DNA of 64,000 bases from Bacillota bacterium (GTDB taxonomy: Bacteria; Bacillota; Clostridia; Christensenellales; UBA1242), in the NCBI GenBank assembly GCA_009784375.1, contig WRBV01000004.1, positions 1 through 64,000 of the forward strand. The letters run 5' to 3'. Under the pieces are notes generated by a model. It saw nothing but the letters and a program-made list of their open reading frames with translations, did not search any database and was not told where the DNA came from. This document shows, one piece after another, positions 37,330-46,826 of this stretch. The translations under genes and the position numbers were made by a program. Within the stretch, counting starts at the first letter, position 1. Every line of letters begins with the position of its first letter.

Positions 37330-38211
37330 ATGGATTTGATAAAATCTCTAAACGACGCCGTTTCATACATGGAAAAGAATATCACAGACGAACAAATTGA
37401 CTATGAAAAATTAGGAAGAATTGCTTGTTGTTCGTCATATCAATTTCAACGTATGTTTTCTTATCTTGCTGGGATTTCCATATCTGAGTATATCAGACGC
37501 AGGAAAATGTCACTTGCTGCGGTTGATTTACAAAGCGGAAGAGAGAAAGTCATTGATGTAGCTATTAAGTATGGCTACTCATCACCGACTGCTTTCAATC
37601 GTGCTTTCCAAAATGTTCACGGCATCGCACCGTCTCGTATCAAAGATGACGATATAATATTGAAATCTTATCCGCCAATTTGTTTTTCAATTCAAATAAG
37701 AGGAAAAGAAGAAATGGAATTCAAAATTGTAAAGCGAGAGAGTATCCGTGTTCTAGGTGTGTCAACACAACTAGACAACGATATAACAAAAGCATATGAA
37801 GAGGGAGAGGCACTTTGGCTAAAGATATTTACGAAAAATAACGGAGAATTGTGCAATGAATTAAATGAGGCATGTGATGCAGGTTTTGATGGATTTTTCG
37901 GAATTGAAACAGAACATAACAATGGTGGCGAATATACAATAGCCGTTGCAAGCACAAAGCCAGCAACAGGAAATCTCAAAGAACATATTATCCCTGCACA
38001 CACATGGGCGGTATTTAAAGGAAAAAATTTCTTCGCTGATGAGTACTCAGATGCAGAATCTGCAATCAAGGTTGAAGAGTGTATTTACACAAATTGGTTG
38101 CCTACATCTGGTTACGAACTTGCCGATAATCTGAATGTTCATTTTTTGTTTGCTACGAATAATCTGGAAAAAGCCCCATTTGAAATGTGGCTTCCCGTCA
38201 AAAAAAGATAA
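37330..38211 (+). CDS. AraC-family regulator with GyrI-like effector domain
   Basis: Two HTHs; FQRMFSYLAGISISEYIRRRKMSLAAVDL; GyrI-like C-terminus; strong SD AAGGAGG. Confidence 0.9.
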   Translation: MDLIKSLNDAVSYMEKNITDEQIDYEKLGRIACCSSYQFQRMFSYLAGISISEYIRRRKMSLAAVDLQSGREKVIDVAIKYGYSSPTAFNRAFQNVHGIAPSRIKDDDIILKSYPPICFSIQIRGKEEMEFKIVKRESIRVLGVSTQLDNDITKAYEEGEALWLKIFTKNNGELCNELNEACDAGFDGFFGIETEHNNGGEYTIAVASTKPATGNLKEHIIPAHTWAVFKGKNFFADEYSDAESAIKVEECIYTNWLPTSGYELADNLNVHFLFATNNLEKAPFEMWLPVKKR

Positions 38212-38217
38212 GCCCTA

Positions 38218-38252
38218 TTAAAAAAACCGAGATTAATTTCTCGGTTTTTAAT
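38218..38252. terminator. Intrinsic terminator
   Basis: AAAAAAACCGAGATTAATTTCTCGGTTTTTAATT. Confidence 0.88.
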
Positions 38253-38268
38253 TGCAATAATTTATAGT

Positions 38269-41200
38269 TTACTTAACTGTCCTAGCAACTTTTCTACGGT
38301 TCTTGGCTATTGCCATTGCAAAGAATGCAACTGAAATCAATACAAGCAGTCCAGCACCACCGATTAAAATCCATGGAAGCATGTCTGTGAGGAAGTTTGA
38401 ATCATCCTGCTCTACGTTTTCCCAGACTGCTGTATGTGTTACTGTGACATCACCATTTGAAGCAGTATTCGTAACTGTATCCCAACGTACAAGGACTTGT
38501 TCAACACCATTAAAATTTCTTGTATCTTCAAGAGCTGGACGAGCTCCTGTGTAACCTGTCCAAGTTTCGGTAAATGTTGGAATGTGTGTTGACTCTTCAA
38601 CAAGTTCCCATATTGCTGTGTTTGTTATTGTTACATCGCCGTTTGGTGCAGTCGCAGAAGTAACATTCCAACCCGCAAGTCTATATGTGTCCTCACCGTC
38701 AACGCGTGTCTGTCCAATAGTTGGGCGATTTCCACCGAAGTCTGCTGCGTTATATCCTGTGAATACTGTTGTGGTTGTTGGGGTGTGGACAGGATTTTCT
38801 TGCAAAAGAGATTTTGCTTGGTTTAATGCAATGTATGCCTCTAACAATTCTACCAATGTCATTGTATTGTTGTGAGTAATCGCGGCATGCGCAGCCTCGA
38901 ACAATGCCCAGCTTGCTTCTGTGAAGTTGTTTTCGTCAAGGTTTGCTATGTCTGCCTCTATTGCCGATATTGATGCAAGTATTAATGTTGTACTTGGTGG
39001 TAACACCACAAGTTCCCATATCGCAGTAAATGTGTGCATACGGTCACCAGTCGTTGCGTCTGTAGTCGTCGTTACATCCCAACGAACAAATGTAAATGTA
39101 TCGCTGCCTACTGTTCTGTCTTCTGTAATTGGTCCAGGAGCAGTTGGGTTGTGTGTGATTACGTGTGTTGTTTCTGTATATTGTGTACCATCTGCACGTT
39201 CTACTCGCACAGTCAATACTGGGTTTCTGTCCCATTCTGCTGTGTATGTTACTGTTGCTCCACTTTCAACTCGGCTCCAACCACCGAATGTGAAACCAGT
39301 ACGCTCTGGGTCTTGTGGTGTCACAATATTTGCAAAGTCATATACAACTTGGCTTGTACCGATTTGTTGCGAATCATCTGCTATTCCGTTCATGAAAACA
39401 ACTGTGAATTCTTGCGCCCAAATTGCGTTAAATACGAATACCCAACGTCCGTTACTGTCTTGTGTAGGTGCGGCAAGTTCCCAACCCATAAATTGCCATC
39501 CAGTTCTTTCTGGATCTGTTGGTGCAACCCTGTCTTCCTTGTCTTCAAGAACTTGAGTTGTGCCAATTTGTACATTTTCGCTTCTGTAAATTACATCAAC
39601 CGTTATCGGTTGTGGAATGTCTACTGTTATTGTAAGTGCATCGGACTCGTCCCCATTGCTTGCAACTGTTCTGATTGATATTGTGTGTGAACCAGGTGCA
39701 AGATCAGAAAAATCAAACAAGTTCCCAGTCTGCATTGGGCGGTCTATTCCGTTAACAGACACCAAGAATTCTGCTCCAATAATATTTGCCCATGTAATTG
39801 TTCCACCACTCAGGTTAAGACCGCTAAGTGTTGGTCTTGGAACATATAATTGCCATCTTGCAAAGATTTCAATTGTTGTACTGTTTTGTGCTTCAGTAAT
39901 GAATGTATTTGGATTAACACGTGTTCCCCATATTCCACTTCCTGATCCGTCAGTTGTCCACCATCCACCAAATACTAATGTTTGGTCGGTTGGTTCGACT
40001 GTTGGGTCACCTACTACACCTGCGAATACTACGTTTTGAACGCCAAAATTTTCTGTTGTGCCGTCGTAATTAACACGTATAACGGTTGCTTGGTTTTGAT
40101 CCCATCTTGCATAGATTTGCGTGATTACATCAACCGTTTCTGTGTTGCCACGATTTGCAACTGTTGTTCCAGATGTTACCTCGGCACCACCAATACTTGG
40201 AGTTGTCCACCATCCAGCAAATCTGTGTCCACCTGGTGCGGTTGGAGTTCCAATAGCTGTTGTAAAACCGTTTTCGGCGATTGCGGTGGAATCACTTGGA
40301 CTTGCCGCCAATCCGAAACCTGTTGGCCAGTTGTATGTCCTTGTTACCGCCCAATTATTTGTAGTATTTGCGACTATGTTAAAACCTTGTGCTATTTCAG
40401 AAAGTTCCAAGTGTACGACTCGTCCATTATCTGTATAGTAAATTTCGAATTTACCAAGTGCGTTTTCGGTTACTGTTGGAGCGTCCGTTGGTGTAAGAGT
40501 AAATTGATTTGCACCAGTCCCGATTACAATGTTTTGTACTGTGTTGTGTTGACCTGCGTCGAAGATAATCGTTTCAACACCAGTTTCACGTTCGATTGTG
40601 ATTCTGTTTTCTGATGATGTTGCTGTTCTTGATGATGTGTCTGTAAATCCTATGTTTATGTTTGCATATGTCAACAAGTGAGTAAGGCTGAGGTGTACCG
40701 CAGGCACAATGGCACGCGTCAAATTTACGTTATCGGCATCTGCTCTTTGAGCGGTACCTAGTGCTTCTGTTGTACGAGCATTTGTAACAGTCGAATGTCC
40801 AGCACGTAACCATGCCCATGTGCTAAATCCATTTTGCACGTGCGAACGTTCGTCTGATGTCAAACGCCATAGATCTTGACCGCTTGTTCCCGCAATTTCA
40901 ACTATCGAAGGAAGCCAAATTAAATCACCTAGTCCACCAGATTCAAATGATTGGTTAACCGATGTACCAGAACTTGGTTGATTACTTTGCCATGTTCCAG
41001 GCAAATTTCCAGGTGCTACGAAATGTTCACGCATTTGCAATGGGTCATCAAAAAGATCAAGAACATTATCGAATTCATCAACAAGATTTGCCCTGAGTTG
41101 AGAATTTTCATACCTAACGTCCAAATTCCAATCATCTATCACAGGGTGCATCACATTGTTTCTGAATGCTTCTACCATTCTGAATGTGAATACTGGATCT

Positions 41201-41673
41201 CCACCACCATCAGGGTGAGTAATATAAACAAGCCTCCAATTCGAATGAGTAAAGTTATCACGTGATTGATCACTTAACACTCCGTTACTTATTCCTGTGG
41301 TTGCAAACGTACCGTGTGATTCAAACAATCGTATGTCTGGTAAAGTACCGTCATTTGCTGTTCTTATGTGATTTGCATCCGATACCTCGATACCCGAGAC
41401 ACCCGTGTGATCGGCATGAAGGTTTGGCAACCCACGCTCAGCATTTTCTGCCAAATATACCAACTCTGCTATCAAGTCGGCATTGTATGATCCGTCAAGA
41501 TTAAACAGCGGTGCCGTTTCTGTGATTATTGGTCCATCAAACGGTTGCGGCATAATTAAATCTGCCGAGACTCTTGCCCCACCTACTTGAAAGACACTTC
41601 CCAGGACAATCGCACAAGTCATTACGACCCCAATGACCATTGCAAGACCTAGCCTTTTTGATTTTTTCATCAT
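38269..41673 (-). CDS. Large cell-surface protein (1134 aa) with InlB-type repeats, FIVAR-like segment and C-terminal TM anchor
   Basis: Signal at N-terminus; DPERTGWQFMGWELAAPT, DPERTGFTFGGWSRVESGATVTYTAEWDRN; LPWILIGGAGLLVLISVAFFAMAIAKNRRKVARTVK. Confidence 0.88.
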   Translation of the reverse strand: MMKKSKRLGLAMVIGVVMTCAIVLGSVFQVGGARVSADLIMPQPFDGPIITETAPLFNLDGSYNADLIAELVYLAENAERGLPNLHADHTGVSGIEVSDANHIRTANDGTLPDIRLFESHGTFATTGISNGVLSDQSRDNFTHSNWRLVYITHPDGGGDPVFTFRMVEAFRNNVMHPVIDDWNLDVRYENSQLRANLVDEFDNVLDLFDDPLQMREHFVAPGNLPGTWQSNQPSSGTSVNQSFESGGLGDLIWLPSIVEIAGTSGQDLWRLTSDERSHVQNGFSTWAWLRAGHSTVTNARTTEALGTAQRADADNVNLTRAIVPAVHLSLTHLLTYANINIGFTDTSSRTATSSENRITIERETGVETIIFDAGQHNTVQNIVIGTGANQFTLTPTDAPTVTENALGKFEIYYTDNGRVVHLELSEIAQGFNIVANTTNNWAVTRTYNWPTGFGLAASPSDSTAIAENGFTTAIGTPTAPGGHRFAGWWTTPSIGGAEVTSGTTVANRGNTETVDVITQIYARWDQNQATVIRVNYDGTTENFGVQNVVFAGVVGDPTVEPTDQTLVFGGWWTTDGSGSGIWGTRVNPNTFITEAQNSTTIEIFARWQLYVPRPTLSGLNLSGGTITWANIIGAEFLVSVNGIDRPMQTGNLFDFSDLAPGSHTISIRTVASNGDESDALTITVDIPQPITVDVIYRSENVQIGTTQVLEDKEDRVAPTDPERTGWQFMGWELAAPTQDSNGRWVFVFNAIWAQEFTVVFMNGIADDSQQIGTSQVVYDFANIVTPQDPERTGFTFGGWSRVESGATVTYTAEWDRNPVLTVRVERADGTQYTETTHVITHNPTAPGPITEDRTVGSDTFTFVRWDVTTTTDATTGDRMHTFTAIWELVVLPPSTTLILASISAIEADIANLDENNFTEASWALFEAAHAAITHNNTMTLVELLEAYIALNQAKSLLQENPVHTPTTTTVFTGYNAADFGGNRPTIGQTRVDGEDTYRLAGWNVTSATAPNGDVTITNTAIWELVEESTHIPTFTETWTGYTGARPALEDTRNFNGVEQVLVRWDTVTNTASNGDVTVTHTAVWENVEQDDSNFLTDMLPWILIGGAGLLVLISVAFFAMAIAKNRRKVARTVK

Positions 41674-41738
41674 TTGTTATAATCCCCCATTATATATTTT
41701 TAGTATGTACCATATTTCGCAAAAAATGTCTAATAATT

Positions 41739-42896
41739 TTAAACTGGCGGTATCCTTTCATATTGAAGCGGATACCAAGTGAGTATATGATGTATAGCAA
41801 CTCCTAGTAAGTCTTTTTCAAGGAACTCTCTAAAAACTTCTGTATCAGTTGTACTGTTATATACTTCGTGCCTGACCTTGTTTAGTTGATAATACATCTC
41901 TATCTTTCCTGCCTCGCGAAATCGTGTCTGAGGTCCAGTCGGTTCGTTTATTGTTGCCATAAGAAAAACAGGGACATTGTGTTGAACTGCGTACCTTACT
42001 ACATGTCGTGATACATTAAGCATTCGGTCTGCGGTGTCACGGAAAGACATTACGAGAACCCTGCCATTTGCTTTGGCTGCTTCTTGTATTAGAATGCGGT
42101 ATAACATAGTTGATTCTCCGTGTCTGTCTGTCACAAATCTATAATATGTTCCACCGTCCCACCAAAAAGGCATGCACCAGTCAATTCGGAATTCATCCTT
42201 GTAAAGGTCTGTTATCTCGAACACAAAGTCTGCTTTACTTTGAAGAAGATAATTACGACGCATATTTCTCGCTGCGATTGTCTCGTCAGGCAACTGCTGC
42301 CAATTCATTTGATGTGGCTCTATGTTGAATTGGATGCCTGTTATTTGTTCTTCTGGGTTTGATATATTGTTATATACCTTTAATCCAAACATCTGGCGGT
42401 TAAATGTGTTTCTTGATGCACCTGGGAACAAGATTCCACCACCACTTCCAAACAATGCATAGACCTTTATGCCGTGTTCTGTTGCTGACCTTACAAATTC
42501 TTGCATTGGTCTGATGTGTCTATTCATGCGGGCTTCGGCGAATCTTCCATCCGTAACGATTCCCGCAGTAACACCAATTACTTCTTCAAGTCCAGACATA
42601 CTAATAAAAACATCGGTAATTCCATTACGCGCAGAAAATTCCAAAAGATGTAATGAATTTTCCAAGTTATCGTCTCTTATTGCACGCCACCAATATACGC
42701 CCGCCCTACTTACATTTGGGACGAAAATTTTTCCACCATTTGTTGGATCACATTCACAGTTATCATAGCAACCGTCTTTATATCCATTGTCGTCGTTATT
42801 GATTCTCAATAAATAAATTCCTAATGCCAAAGAAGCACCTGCATATAACAGAATGCCGATTGCAGCGATTAAAAAAATTATCCTACGTTTCCCCAT
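41739..42896 (-). CDS. Membrane-anchored hypothetical protein, possible TIM-barrel/glycosidase-like fold
   Basis: N-terminal TM; repeated alpha/beta pattern GVYWWRAIRDD...GIKVYALFG...GIQFNIEPHQ...RIDWCMPFWWDG. Confidence 0.6.
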   Translation of the reverse strand: MGKRRIIFLIAAIGILLYAGASLALGIYLLRINNDDNGYKDGCYDNCECDPTNGGKIFVPNVSRAGVYWWRAIRDDNLENSLHLLEFSARNGITDVFISMSGLEEVIGVTAGIVTDGRFAEARMNRHIRPMQEFVRSATEHGIKVYALFGSGGGILFPGASRNTFNRQMFGLKVYNNISNPEEQITGIQFNIEPHQMNWQQLPDETIAARNMRRNYLLQSKADFVFEITDLYKDEFRIDWCMPFWWDGGTYYRFVTDRHGESTMLYRILIQEAAKANGRVLVMSFRDTADRMLNVSRHVVRYAVQHNVPVFLMATINEPTGPQTRFREAGKIEMYYQLNKVRHEVYNSTTDTEVFREFLEKDLLGVAIHHILTWYPLQYERIPPV

Positions 42897-42955
42897 TTAA
42901 ACTCTAGATTAGTTTACCTCAAACTGTTTAATTTAACCAATAGGAAATACTCGGT

Positions 42956-43342
42956 TTAGTCAATCATTAGACACCATCTCAAACCATATTTATCAATGAG
43001 GTCGCAAGTGTGAGATGACCATTCTACTGGTTGAAGTTCCCATAAAATTTTTGCGCCGTCTTTAATTATACTATATGCTTTTTCAAGTTTGGCAACATCG
43101 CTCTTGTCATACATCAAACACATTTGCATTATGTTTCCTGTGTTCGCATCACCCTCAATAGCCGAGTCGCCCTTGCGTTCTGCAAGCCAAAAACTTGTCC
43201 CTCTACTTATTCGTATTTCACACAATTCGTATAAGCCATCAGCGTTCTTGAAATTTTCGCCGACAGTTGCATCAAAAACTTTTTGATAAAAATTAATTGC
43301 TGCTTGCAAGTCGTCAACATAGGTAAACATTTTTAACTTCAT
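42956..43342 (-). CDS. VOC (glyoxalase-like) family protein
   Basis: FTYVDDLQAAINFYQKVFDATVGENF; SD GAAGGAG before ATG 43342. Confidence 0.85.
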   Translation of the reverse strand: MKLKMFTYVDDLQAAINFYQKVFDATVGENFKNADGLYELCEIRISRGTSFWLAERKGDSAIEGDANTGNIMQMCLMYDKSDVAKLEKAYSIIKDGAKILWELQPVEWSSHTCDLIDKYGLRWCLMID

Positions 43343-43353
43343 ATTATTCTCCT

Positions 43354-43773
43354 TCAATTCTTGTCTTTAATCGCAACTAGTTTTACTACGGCATCTGTAT
43401 CCAACATCGTTTCAACATCAAATCTGAATCCAAAACCACAGACACATTGCTTCGCATCAGGCACAAGGCTTTTTATTTCTTTTGGCAAGTCCGAATTATG
43501 TACAGCCGCAACTGCTCTTTCACCCAAAGTAAAATAAATTTGAAATTTACCATTCATGGGTACAAACATAAACAACGTCCGCTTGCCACTTTTTATGTTT
43601 TTTGTCCATCCTGATTCTTTGCCATAAAACTTCCATTCCTCGGTTACATTTCTATAATTTTCCGACAAATGGTTTCTTATCGTTTCCCATAACTTATAGC
43701 TGTCGCCCAAAGCTATGACTGTCATATCGTCATGTGGCATAGATGCCTTTTCGTCAAATACGCTTAGTGCCAT
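43354..43773 (-). CDS. DUF3788-like protein
   Basis: LWETIRNHLSENYRNVTEEWKFYGKESGWTKNIKSGKRTLFMFVPMNG. Confidence 0.75.
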   Translation of the reverse strand: MALSVFDEKASMPHDDMTVIALGDSYKLWETIRNHLSENYRNVTEEWKFYGKESGWTKNIKSGKRTLFMFVPMNGKFQIYFTLGERAVAAVHNSDLPKEIKSLVPDAKQCVCGFGFRFDVETMLDTDAVVKLVAIKDKN

Positions 43774-43854
43774 AATCGATTGTAGCATTCCAATTATTCA
43801 TTGTAAATCTAAAAGATTGCCTATCCGTTTAAAATAGATATGTTATACTTGTTC

Positions 43855-44361
43855 ATGGAAATAAAAACAATTGTCGGACACTATGGCAGCAACACTTTCG
43901 TTATAAACCATTTGGACAAAACCATAATAATAGACGCAGGTGCAAAACCCGTCGATTTACAAAAAGCCCTTGGTGGCAAGCTACCCGATGCAATCTTTCT
44001 TACTCATGAACATTTTGACCATGTATATTATATCGAAGAATATAAAAAGCTATTTGACTGCCCCGTCTATATTCCACCAAGCGAAGATAAAATTGTCATT
44101 GGCGGACTTGTTGTAAAACCAATACTTTGCCCAGGTCACAGTCCACAAAGTGTTGTTTATTTAATTGAGGATATTTTGTTTACTGGCGACGTATTATTCA
44201 GCGATACCATCGGACGTACCGACTTTATGCCAAATGGATGGGAATTAATGCAAGGATCACTTCGCAAGTTGCTTGATGTAAAATTCAAGATTGCTTATCA
44301 CGGACATGGCGAACCAAGTGACTACGACGAACAAATCATGAATATACAAAGCTTTCTTTAA
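43855..44361 (+). CDS. MBL-fold metallo-hydrolase
   Basis: FLTHEHFDHVYYIEEYK; CPGHSPQSVVYLIED; FTGDVLF. Confidence 0.92.
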   Translation: MEIKTIVGHYGSNTFVINHLDKTIIIDAGAKPVDLQKALGGKLPDAIFLTHEHFDHVYYIEEYKKLFDCPVYIPPSEDKIVIGGLVVKPILCPGHSPQSVVYLIEDILFTGDVLFSDTIGRTDFMPNGWELMQGSLRKLLDVKFKIAYHGHGEPSDYDEQIMNIQSFL

Positions 44362-44424
44362 ATTCCACTATTGACGAATTATCTATGTTGTCTTATAATG
44401 CTTTCAAACAAAGGAGATAAACAT

Positions 44425-44778
44425 ATGAGAAGTAACGTTAAAACCAGACCAAGCCGAGAAGACATGATTTCATGGATACGCGGATTTTCCAAACACTTCA
44501 TTGACAAAAATGATCAATTTAAATCTTGTCATCCATTACAATTCATGAGCTTTGAGCATTTTTCAGATAAAGAACTTCAAAACATATATGATCAACTTAA
44601 ACCGCTTTCAGATGAAATCTCTATAACCCAAGAACAATTATCAACATTAAAGACTTCGCTTGGTTCAAGTCTTGAATTAATAAAAGAAGAAGCAAGTACA
44701 CGCCGTGCAAAAGCAAAGTTCAAAGAAATCAATACATCTATTATTGGAAAGCCGTGGAAAGGTACAGAAAAAGTTTAA
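44425..44778 (+). CDS. Hypothetical protein, ~117 aa
   Basis: TTGACG-N17-TATAAT promoter and SD AAAGGAGATAAACAT ATG. Confidence 0.65.
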   Translation: MRSNVKTRPSREDMISWIRGFSKHFIDKNDQFKSCHPLQFMSFEHFSDKELQNIYDQLKPLSDEISITQEQLSTLKTSLGSSLELIKEEASTRRAKAKFKEINTSIIGKPWKGTEKV

Positions 44779-44836
44779 GGTCACTTGCACGACCTTTTAT
44801 TTTTGTATTTTTAAACTTTCGTGATAGCATAGCCTT

Positions 44837-45766
44837 ATGAGAGTTGCATTTTTTGGAACACCAGAATTCGGAATACCCATTTTAGAATCATTAATGAAAA
44901 GTTCGCACGAACTTGTTTGTGTAGTGACTCAACCAGACCGCCCAGTCGGTCGAGGTGGTAAAGTAATTCATTCGGCGGTAAAGGATTGGGCAATTAAAAA
45001 TAATATCCCAGTCATTCAACCCGAACGAATTTCTAAGGAAATTGAATTACTTGAACCTTTTTCTCCCGATGTAATTATTACGGCGGCATTCGGTCAAATG
45101 CTTCGACAGAATGTCTTGGATTATCCGAAATACGGTGTAATCAATGTGCATACATCGCTTTTGCCAAAATACAGAGGTTCTTCACCTGTTCATTGGGCAA
45201 TTATGAAAGGCGAAACCACAACAGGTATTACCACAATGCAAACAGATATTGGCATGGATACGGGCGATATAATAATGTCCAAAAGTATCCAAATTGACGA
45301 GAATGAAAATTGCGAGGAATTAACAAAACGTCTTTCTTTTATTGGTGCCGAGTTGATTGTAACTACACTAGATTCTATAGAGAATGGAACCGCAAAACGT
45401 ACACCACAAAACCATGACGAGGCAAGTCATTATCCAATGTTAAAAAAGGAAGACGGTCGAATTGATTGGACACGTTCAGCAAAAGATATAAATAATCAAA
45501 TCCGTGGACTTAACCCTTGGCCAATTGCATATTTCGAATACAATGGCGAACAATTCCGAGTATACAAGGCAAACATTGTTGATGATAAAGAACTACGAGG
45601 AAGAGCAGGAAAAGTTCTTGTGTCGGATACCAAAAATGGGCTTGCTATTCAATGTGGGGCTGGTATACTGGAACCATTGATTGTTCAATCGAGCGGCGGT
45701 AAAAGGCTTGGCATAAAAGACTTTTTAAATGGACGACGATTTGAACTTGGTTCTATACTTGATTGA
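44837..45766 (+). CDS. fmt: Methionyl-tRNA formyltransferase
   Basis: MRVAFFGTPEFGIPILESL; INVHTSLLPKYRGSSPVHWAI. Confidence 0.96.
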   Translation: MRVAFFGTPEFGIPILESLMKSSHELVCVVTQPDRPVGRGGKVIHSAVKDWAIKNNIPVIQPERISKEIELLEPFSPDVIITAAFGQMLRQNVLDYPKYGVINVHTSLLPKYRGSSPVHWAIMKGETTTGITTMQTDIGMDTGDIIMSKSIQIDENENCEELTKRLSFIGAELIVTTLDSIENGTAKRTPQNHDEASHYPMLKKEDGRIDWTRSAKDINNQIRGLNPWPIAYFEYNGEQFRVYKANIVDDKELRGRAGKVLVSDTKNGLAIQCGAGILEPLIVQSSGGKRLGIKDFLNGRRFELGSILD

Positions 45767-45780
45767 TTTTCGGAGGTTAT

Positions 45781-46431
45781 ATGGAAATATCGGTTTCGCT
45801 GGATCCTGCTAGTGGTAAAGATTTCAAAGAATATGTACAATTCCTTAATGGGGTTGATAATATTGCAATTCATTGTGACGTGATGGACGGGTGTTTTGTG
45901 CCACGAAAATCAATTCCAATGAGTGAATACGAATATCTTTGCAAGAAAACAAAACATCCAATTGATGTACACCTTATGATTGAAAATCCAGTACGCGACA
46001 TTGGTAATTTCCTTGCTGGCAATTGCCGAGGCAATATCCGTTCGATTTGTTTCCATGCCGAGGCAACATTCCCATTCGAGGCAATTAAATTGGTGGAAAA
46101 GATAAGGATGTCTGGTATTCGAGGCGGGATTGCAATTGATCTTCCGACCAAGATTGAGAGCATAGATTCTAACCTGCTCTTTATGTGTGATGATATCACG
46201 GTAATGAGTGTCAAGGCTGGTGCAAGCGGTCAGTCATTTAATAAAGACGCACTTAAAAAAGTTAAAACATTGAAAAAGCTCTACCCTGACAAACGCATTA
46301 TTCTTGACGGTGGAATAAATATTGATAATATCAAAGAAGTAAAAAAATCAGGCGTAGATACTGCAGCAATGGCAAGTGCGGTTTATTCGGCACAAGACCG
46401 AGAATTAATGATTAAACAATTACGGATTTAA
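45781..46431 (+). CDS. Ribulose-phosphate 3-epimerase family protein
   Basis: HCDVMDGCFVPRKS; HPIDVHLMIENP; ILDGGINIDNI. Confidence 0.9.
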   Translation: MEISVSLDPASGKDFKEYVQFLNGVDNIAIHCDVMDGCFVPRKSIPMSEYEYLCKKTKHPIDVHLMIENPVRDIGNFLAGNCRGNIRSICFHAEATFPFEAIKLVEKIRMSGIRGGIAIDLPTKIESIDSNLLFMCDDITVMSVKAGASGQSFNKDALKKVKTLKKLYPDKRIILDGGINIDNIKEVKKSGVDTAAMASAVYSAQDRELMIKQLRI

Positions 46432-46432
46432 C

Positions 46433-46465
46433 ACACAAAAAGACTGTTACCCAGTCTTTTATTTT
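46433..46465. terminator. Intrinsic terminator
   Basis: AAAAAGACTGTTACCCAGTCTTTTATTTTT. Confidence 0.75.
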
Positions 46466-46493
46466 TGCGATATTTAAAACTACAAGAAAATTA

Positions 46494-46682
46494 TTAGCTT
46501 GATTTCTTGTTCAAAGTCTTTTTGCATTTTGTACAAATTTTAATTGAAATATCATTACCATCCATTTCAAAAGTTTCCTTTTGAAGGTTTGGCTTATAGT
46601 GGCGTGGTGCCTTTCTGTTAGAGTGACTCACAGTATTTCCACGCATCTTTCCCTTTCCACAAAGTTGACAACATCTGCTCAT
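46494..46682 (-). CDS. rpmB: 50S ribosomal protein L28
   Basis: MSRCCQLCGKGKMRGNTVSHSNRKAPRHYKPNLQK. Confidence 0.95.
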   Translation of the reverse strand: MSRCCQLCGKGKMRGNTVSHSNRKAPRHYKPNLQKETFEMDGNDISIKICTKCKKTLNKKSS

Positions 46683-46826
46683 AGTATTCTCCTTCCTTAT
46701 TAACAGAATATTCTAGCACAAGGTTTTTTCTTTTGCAAGCAGTTTTATTATTCATACAAAAAGCCACCGAAGCGATGCCGGTGGCGTAATATAATGTGTG
46801 CAATTTCTTTGGAAGTATACATTTTT

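Noticed and set aside
39034-40614. Long plus-strand ORFs (e.g. 39034-39678, 39982-40614) opposite the 1134-aa surface protein
   Set aside because: Antisense shadows of a repetitive Thr/Val-rich gene; Cys-rich biased composition, no start signals.
38269-41673. LPXTG sortase anchor in the surface proteins
   Set aside because: No LPxTG before the C-terminal TM of the 1134-aa protein (LPWILIGG is within the TM), and the 740-aa protein ends in a repeat.
41674-41720. Poly-G switch upstream of the 1134-aa surface protein
   Set aside because: Only a GGGGG run acting as SD-like sequence; no homology to the MLNxxYTG leader.
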